Below the pieces are notes generated by a model, which was given only the letters and a program-made list of their open reading frames with translations, did not search any database and was not told the DNA's origin. From the NCBI GenBank assembly GCA_023389175.1, contig JAEWEW010000109.1:1-10658 (forward strand): a stretch of DNA of 10,658 nucleotides, given 5' to 3'. Below, piece after piece: positions 7,304 through 10,658 of the stretch (position 1 is the stretch's first letter; the number at the start of each line of letters is the position of its first letter). A program made the position numbers and the translations under genes. The DNA is from Pseudomonadota bacterium (GTDB lineage: Bacteria; Pseudomonadota; Gammaproteobacteria; Burkholderiales; Burkholderiaceae_E).

Positions 7304-7667
7304 ATGACAGGAACGAACACCTCTTCGAGAGCATTTCCAGCGGATGCTTCGTCGATGCCGAATTCGTCGCCATCCGAGCGCCTGAGGTCTCTGTTGCTTT
7401 CGCTGGGTGCAAGTGTCTGCCTGGTTCTTTCGATTGATTGCAGCAGCAGCGGCAACTCGTCCAGCACTGAAGGCGGGGGCGGTGCGGATGGTTCCGACAC
7501 GAATGGATCGGTGACGCCGCCTGGAGGGACGTTGCCGGAGGCGGGCGGAGTGAGTTCGCCGGACAGCCTGCCGGTGGGTCAGTTGCCGTCGGTGCGGCTG
7601 CGCAGCGCGAGCGGCGGAGCGTCGGTGCCCCTTTACGGTCGGCCAGATATTTCGCCAGGGCGACGTG
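7304..7667 (+). pseudogene. Truncated lipoprotein-like exported protein gene
   Basis: The ATG at 7304 has a strong ribosome binding site (AGAGGAAG, six bases upstream). The product begins with a long basic/polar N-region (MTGTNTSSRAFPADAS...), then ERLRSLLLSLGASVCLVL, a hydrophobic stretch ending at SIDC, then a Ser/Gly-rich linker (SSSGNSSSTEGGGGADGSD). This is the layout of a lipoprotein signal and tether, though Asp before the Cys is atypical for a lipobox. After SVRLRSASGGASVPL the frame changes character at CCCCTTT (7628-7634); dropping one base gives PFTVGQIFRQGDV, a more protein-like continuation. At about 7667/7668 the sequence passes into an IS3 transposase fragment in antisense, so the rest of the gene is gone. 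The intact gene would have run towards the GT2 gene. I do not know its function; a secreted or outer-membrane role is likely. In its own frame the ORF runs on to 7711. Confidence 0.6.
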
Positions 7668-7880
7668 GAATTCAACCGGCGGCACGTCTCCCGGTGAGTC
7701 GTGCGGTCTGAATTCTTTGTAGTCGACCAGCCAACTGTCGGCGATGGCCTGGATGCCAGCCAACTCGTTGAACAGGTTTGCGTCGAGCACTTCCTCGCGA
7801 AACGTCCGGTTGAAGCGCTCGATGAAGGCGTTCTGGTTCGGCTTGCCGGGCTGGATGGCCAGCGGATTGCCTCGGCACTG
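7668..7880 (-). mobile_element. IS3-family transposase OrfB, C-terminal fragment
   Basis: On the minus strand the frame reads RGNPLAIQPGKPNQNAFIER, then FNRTFREEVLDANLFNELAG and later WLVDYKEFRPHDSPGDVPPVEF. This is the C-terminal part of the IS3 OrfB integrase core: IQPGKPNQNA.IERFNRT.REE(V/C)L contains the catalytic glutamate (E of IER) and Y...RPH.SLG is the family's end. The two preceding aspartates are absent. The fragment begins about 7880, beside a hairpin, and stops at PPVEF at about 7668 without an OrfB stop or terminal repeat; the frame runs on into antisense of the lipoprotein gene. With this size it cannot be active. It could derive from the same IS type as the 4297-4816 relic, but the two share no overlapping part to compare. 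Confidence 0.85.
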
Positions 7881-7883
7881 CGG

Positions 7884-7920
7884 TCGAAACAGGGGCGCCA
7901 GATAGCGCCCCTTCGTTCGA
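7884..7920 (-). terminator. Hairpin just after the GT2 gene, likely terminator
   Basis: Perfect 8-bp arms AGGGGCGC (7891-7898) and GCGCCCCT (7905-7912) with a 6-nt loop, extended across a small internal bulge by TCGAA (7884-7888) and TTCGA (7916-7920). It starts three bases after the stop codon of the minus-strand GT2 gene, the expected place for an intrinsic terminator. The T-tract after the stem is weak (GTTT), so it may act poorly or serve as an mRNA 3' stabiliser. The symmetric stem could also work for plus-strand transcription. The IS fragment begins directly beyond it. Confidence 0.55.
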
Positions 7921-7923
7921 TAC

Positions 7924-8823
7924 TCACGCGCCGTCCGCTCGGACCGCCTGCTTGGCCGAACCCTTCCGGCCGAGCGACCAGCGGATCATCCGCAGGAAAT
8001 GGCTCCACAACTCGGCCTTCTCGCGCCAGCCGAGCGGCGCACGGACGATCATGCCCGCCTGGGCGCTGAACCAGCGCCACGCCTGCCAGGTCAACGGCCC
8101 TCTGCTCGGCTGATAGAACTCCGCGATCTCGACGTTGGTGCGGAACTTGGTGGTCGCTTCCGTCCCCATCCGCCGGAAGAACAGGAACTCCGGCACCTCG
8201 TGGAACTTGCCGTACAAGGTCAGCTCGGCCATCAGCAACGTGTCGTTGTTCAGGAAATTGCGCTGGAGCATGGAACCGGCCAGCACTTCGCGCCGGACTA
8301 GCCCCTGCTCCACGTTGTTGAGCCGGACGCGGTCGAGATACTGGCGATAGCGCGCCACCGGCTTCGCGTCGTCGATCTGCATCTCGACCGGATAGTCCTC
8401 GATGACCGTCCCCTGGGCGTCGATCAGCCGGGTCCTGGCATGACACAGCACGAAGTCGGGACGGTCGTCCAGCACCGCGACACAGCGCTCCAGCAGCGTC
8501 GGCGCCGACAGGTCGTTGCATGAAGCCCAGCGGAAGTACTCGCCGCGGGCCGGGCGGAACACGACGTTGAAGTTCTCGTAGGCGCCGACGGTGCGGGCAT
8601 TGCGGATCAGCCGGATGCGCGGATCACGGGCGGCATAGCCCTGGCAGATCGCCCAGCTATCGTCGGTGGAGCGGTTGTCCGCGATGATCAGCTCGAAGTC
8701 GCCGTAGGTCTGGGCAAGCTGGGCCTCGATGGCGGCGGCGAGCCAGCGGGCGCCGTTGTAGACCGGCATCCCGATGCTGACCCGCGGACGCCGGGTGTCA
8801 GTCGAGCGCGAAGCCGTGTTCAT
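7924..8823 (-). CDS. GT2 family glycosyltransferase
   Basis: 299-residue inverting GT-A glycosyltransferase (Glycos_transf_2, PF00535). The N terminus RVSIGMPVYNGARWLAAAIE, IIADNRSTDDS (Asp49 contacting the nucleotide) and ARGEYFRWASCNDLSAPTLL are the standard order of GT2 motifs. In related enzymes the metal-binding site usually reads HDD or a DxD form; here it is Cys102-Asn103-Asp104, so one acidic residue is replaced. The C-terminal part (TLYGKFHEVPEFLFFRRMG, then WRWFSAQAGMI) resembles the tail of GT2 enzymes found in EPS loci. No transmembrane span is evident, so it acts in the cytoplasm or at the membrane surface. ATG 8823 has GGAAGA shortly upstream and lies 26 bp inside the end of the carbamoyltransferase gene, so the two are co-transcribed and probably coupled. 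A hairpin follows the stop. Confidence 0.92.
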   Translation of the reverse strand: MNTASRSTDTRRPRVSIGMPVYNGARWLAAAIEAQLAQTYGDFELIIADNRSTDDSWAICQGYAARDPRIRLIRNARTVGAYENFNVVFRPARGEYFRWASCNDLSAPTLLERCVAVLDDRPDFVLCHARTRLIDAQGTVIEDYPVEMQIDDAKPVARYRQYLDRVRLNNVEQGLVRREVLAGSMLQRNFLNNDTLLMAELTLYGKFHEVPEFLFFRRMGTEATTKFRTNVEIAEFYQPSRGPLTWQAWRWFSAQAGMIVRAPLGWREKAELWSHFLRMIRWSLGRKGSAKQAVRADGA

Positions 8824-10642
8824 AGTTCTTCCGCAGGGCCGGGTCCTGGTCGGACTTGAGCAGCAGGCAGTTCTCCACGACGAGCGCGTCGATCTCGGTC
8901 CCCATGAAACAGTGGAACGCGTCTTCCGGCGTGCAGACGATCGGCTCGCCGCGCACGTTGAAACTGGTGTTGACCAGCACCGGGCAGCCGGTGATTGACT
9001 TGAAGCGGGACAGCAGCGCGTGATAGCGCGGATTGGTCTCGCGATGCACCGTCTGCACCCGGGCCGAGTAGTCGACGTGGGTCACTGCCGGGATGTCCGA
9101 GCGCGGCACGTTCAGCTTGTCGATGCCGAACAGCGCCTGTTGCTCCTCGGTCATCGTCTTGCGGTGCGCTTCGACGACGTCCGCGACCATCAGCATGTAC
9201 GGGCTGTCCGCATCCATCTCGAACCATGCCGCGACATCCTCGCGCAGCACCGATGGTGCGAACGGGCGAAACGACTCCCGGTACTTGACCTTCAGGTTGA
9301 GCACCGACTGCATCGTCGGCGACCGGGCATCGCCGAGGATCGACCGCGCGCCGAGCGAGCGCGGCCCGAACTCCATGCGTCCCTGGAACCAGCCGATAGC
9401 CTTGCCCTCGGCGAGTGCCCGGGCCGTCCAATCGACGACCTCGTCGTCGCCGACGGTACGCAGCTTCGCGCCGGCGGCCCGCAGCCGCTCTTCGCACTCC
9501 GTCGTGGTATAGGCCGGGCCCAGGTAGGCCCCGCGCATGCCATCCTGCTGCTTTGCTGCCTGGGTCGTGATCCGCGGCACGCCGCGATGAAGATGGGTCG
9601 CCGCCAGCGCGGCACCGAGCGCGCCGCCGGCATCGCCGGCCGCCGGCTGCACCCACAGGCCGTCGAACTTGCCGTCCCGCAGCACCTTGCCGTTGGCCAC
9701 GCAGTTCAGCGCGACGCCGCCGGCCAGGCACAGATTGCGCTGCCCCGACTGTCCGGCGATCGACCGCGTCAGCCGCAGCACGACTTCCTCGGCGACCGCC
9801 TGGATCGACGCAGCCAGGTCCATTTCCCGCTGGGTCAGCGGCGATTCCGGCTTGCGCGGCGGCCCGCCGAAGAGTTCGTCGAACCGCCCGTTGGTCATCG
9901 TCAGGCCGACGCAATAGTTGAAATAGTCCAGGTCGAGCCGGAACGAGCCGTCGGGCTTCAGGTCGATCAGGTTGTCCAGGATCAGTTGCGCGTAGCGGGG
10001 AACCCCGTACGGCGCCAGGCCCATGACCTTGTACTCCCCCGAGTTGACCTTGAAGCCGGTGTAGTAGGTGAAGGCCGAATAGAGCAACCCCAGCGAATGC
10101 GGGAAGTGGATCTCTCGCTCGACCTTCAGGTCTTGCTGGTCTCCGATCGCCAGCGAGGTGGTCGCCCATTCCCCGACGCCGTCCATCGTCAGCACCGCCG
10201 CCCGCTCGAACGGCGACGGGTAGAACGCGCTGGCGGCATGGCTCAGGTGGTGCTCGGAGAAGACCAGGCGCGCCTCCACGTCCTTGCCGGCGCCCAGACC
10301 CTTCAGTTCCTGCACCAGCGTCCGCTTCAGGAACAGCTTTTCGCGCAGCCACACCGGAATCGCCACCCGGAACGACGCGAAGCCGCGCGGCGCGAAGGCG
10401 ACGTAGGTTTCCAGCAGCCGCTCGAACTTGAGCAGCGGCTTGTCGTAGAAGGCGACCAGTTCGAGTTGATCGATCCGGAGGCCGGTCTGCGCCAGGCACG
10501 CTTCGATCGCCCGCTTCGGAAAACCGGCATCGTGCCGCTTGCGGCTGAACCGTTCCTCCTGCGCCGCGGCGAGCACGACACCGTCGTCCACCACGGCAGC
10601 GGCGCTGTCGTGATAGTAGGCCGACAGGCCCAGTACCTTCAT
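8798..10642 (-). CDS. NodU/TobZ-type carbamoyltransferase
   Basis: 614-residue O-carbamoyltransferase, full length for the family (Carbam_trans_N PF02543 plus Carbam_trans_C PF16861). It transfers the carbamoyl group of carbamoyl phosphate, via carbamoyl-adenylate, to a hydroxyl group, here most likely a sugar of the exopolysaccharide. Visible signs: N-terminal MKVLGLSAYYHDSAAAVVDD, EERFSRKRHD (29-38), the metal-site run SEHHLSHAASAFYPSPF with His131, His132 and His135, MDGVGEW (153-159), HSLGLLYSAFTYYTGFK, GGVALNCVANGK, GRMEFGPRSLGARSILGDAR, FRPFAPSVL, and the C-terminal NTSFNVRGEPIV. All key motifs look intact. The start ATG at 10642 fits the family N terminus; no strong ribosome binding site is seen in the 16 bases left upstream. 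It is the first gene of a minus-strand pair with the GT2 gene, or a later gene of an operon starting outside the window. Confidence 0.95.
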   Translation of the reverse strand: MKVLGLSAYYHDSAAAVVDDGVVLAAAQEERFSRKRHDAGFPKRAIEACLAQTGLRIDQLELVAFYDKPLLKFERLLETYVAFAPRGFASFRVAIPVWLREKLFLKRTLVQELKGLGAGKDVEARLVFSEHHLSHAASAFYPSPFERAAVLTMDGVGEWATTSLAIGDQQDLKVEREIHFPHSLGLLYSAFTYYTGFKVNSGEYKVMGLAPYGVPRYAQLILDNLIDLKPDGSFRLDLDYFNYCVGLTMTNGRFDELFGGPPRKPESPLTQREMDLAASIQAVAEEVVLRLTRSIAGQSGQRNLCLAGGVALNCVANGKVLRDGKFDGLWVQPAAGDAGGALGAALAATHLHRGVPRITTQAAKQQDGMRGAYLGPAYTTTECEERLRAAGAKLRTVGDDEVVDWTARALAEGKAIGWFQGRMEFGPRSLGARSILGDARSPTMQSVLNLKVKYRESFRPFAPSVLREDVAAWFEMDADSPYMLMVADVVEAHRKTMTEEQQALFGIDKLNVPRSDIPAVTHVDYSARVQTVHRETNPRYHALLSRFKSITGCPVLVNTSFNVRGEPIVCTPEDAFHCFMGTEIDALVVENCLLLKSDQDPALRKNYEHGFALD

Positions 10643-10658
10643 CAGAACAGGGTGTAGA

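Larger units (their letters stand above)
4297..7880. mobile_element. Possible IS-bounded cassette (aminotransferase + acyltransferase)
   Basis: The aminotransferase and acyltransferase genes and a truncated lipoprotein gene lie between two IS3-family relics with the same orientation on the minus strand. The relic at 4297-4816 keeps the IS left end (orfA, start of orfB) and that at 7668-7880 keeps the orfB 3' part. Each therefore keeps the portion facing the cargo, as expected if two direct IS copies flanked it and lost their outer parts. A cassette inserted into one IS would give the opposite order. Visibly lower GC inside supports foreign origin. The boundaries are inferred, and no target duplication was found. 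Confidence 0.4.

Noticed and set aside
7236..7667. Continuation of the orfB fragment frame beyond PPVEF as a long transposase tail
   Set aside because: Beyond PPVEF the residues are the antisense of the lipoprotein-like gene and do not resemble a transposase C terminus.
9020..10657. Long plus-strand open frame (545 codons) opposite the carbamoyltransferase
   Set aside because: It lies antisense to a gene with all family motifs; its low-complexity Arg/His/Gln-rich product is what GC-rich codon bias gives on the complementary strand.
1..10658. CRISPR array, tRNA, rRNA, or defence or toxin-antitoxin genes
   Set aside because: No regularly spaced repeats, tRNA-like cloverleaf or related protein motifs were seen on either strand.

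Overview
The window is a high-GC stretch of a Gram-negative, probably (beta)proteobacterial, exopolysaccharide or surface-glycan biosynthesis locus. The organism is inferred from codon bias and gene content. The first, truncated gene closely resembles glycosyltransferases that accompany exosortase A/PEP-CTERM loci in Rhodocyclales and Burkholderiales. No exosortase, Wzx/Wzy or Wzc-type gene lies inside the window, so the link to that system rests on family resemblance.

Layout. (1) 1-2663, plus strand: the C-terminal part of a GT4 glycosyltransferase, coupled by a 4-bp GTGA overlap to an asparagine-synthase-like protein that lacks the N-terminal glutaminase cysteine. (2) 2692-3966, minus strand: a second GT4-like glycosyltransferase, convergent with the pair. 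(3) About 3967-4816: a non-coding stretch followed by a decayed IS3-family relic (orfA plus the start of orfB) with frameshifts and nonsense codons. (4) 4788-7138, minus strand: a DegT/StrS-type PLP aminotransferase and a CelD/BcsL-type (Acetyltransf_6) N-acyltransferase that nearly abut. (5) 7139-7303: a divergent intergenic region with two short inverted repeats. (6) 7304-7667, plus strand: the 5' end of an exported, probably lipoprotein-like gene, cut off by a second IS3-family fragment at about 7668-7880 (3' part of orfB). (7) 7884-7920: a hairpin, then 7924-10642, minus strand: a GT2 glycosyltransferase overlapping a NodU/TobZ-type carbamoyltransferase.

How the genes may work together (inference). 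Three glycosyltransferases (GT4, GT4, GT2) would add sugars to a repeat unit. The aminotransferase and N-acyltransferase would make and acylate an amino sugar. The carbamoyltransferase would decorate the glycan with carbamoyl groups, and the asparagine-synthase-like protein could add an amide or amine. The central aminotransferase/acyltransferase block looks lower in GC than the flanks. It is bounded by two IS3-family relics in the same orientation, each keeping the end that faces the block. That suggests this modification cassette was inserted by, or rearranged through, IS copies, leaving a broken lipoprotein gene.

I did not find a clearly unprecedented system. The features most worth a second look are the IS-bounded cassette, the hidden compensating frameshifts in the IS relic, the broken lipoprotein gene, and the atypical active-site motifs in the asparagine-synthase-like protein and the GT2 enzyme.
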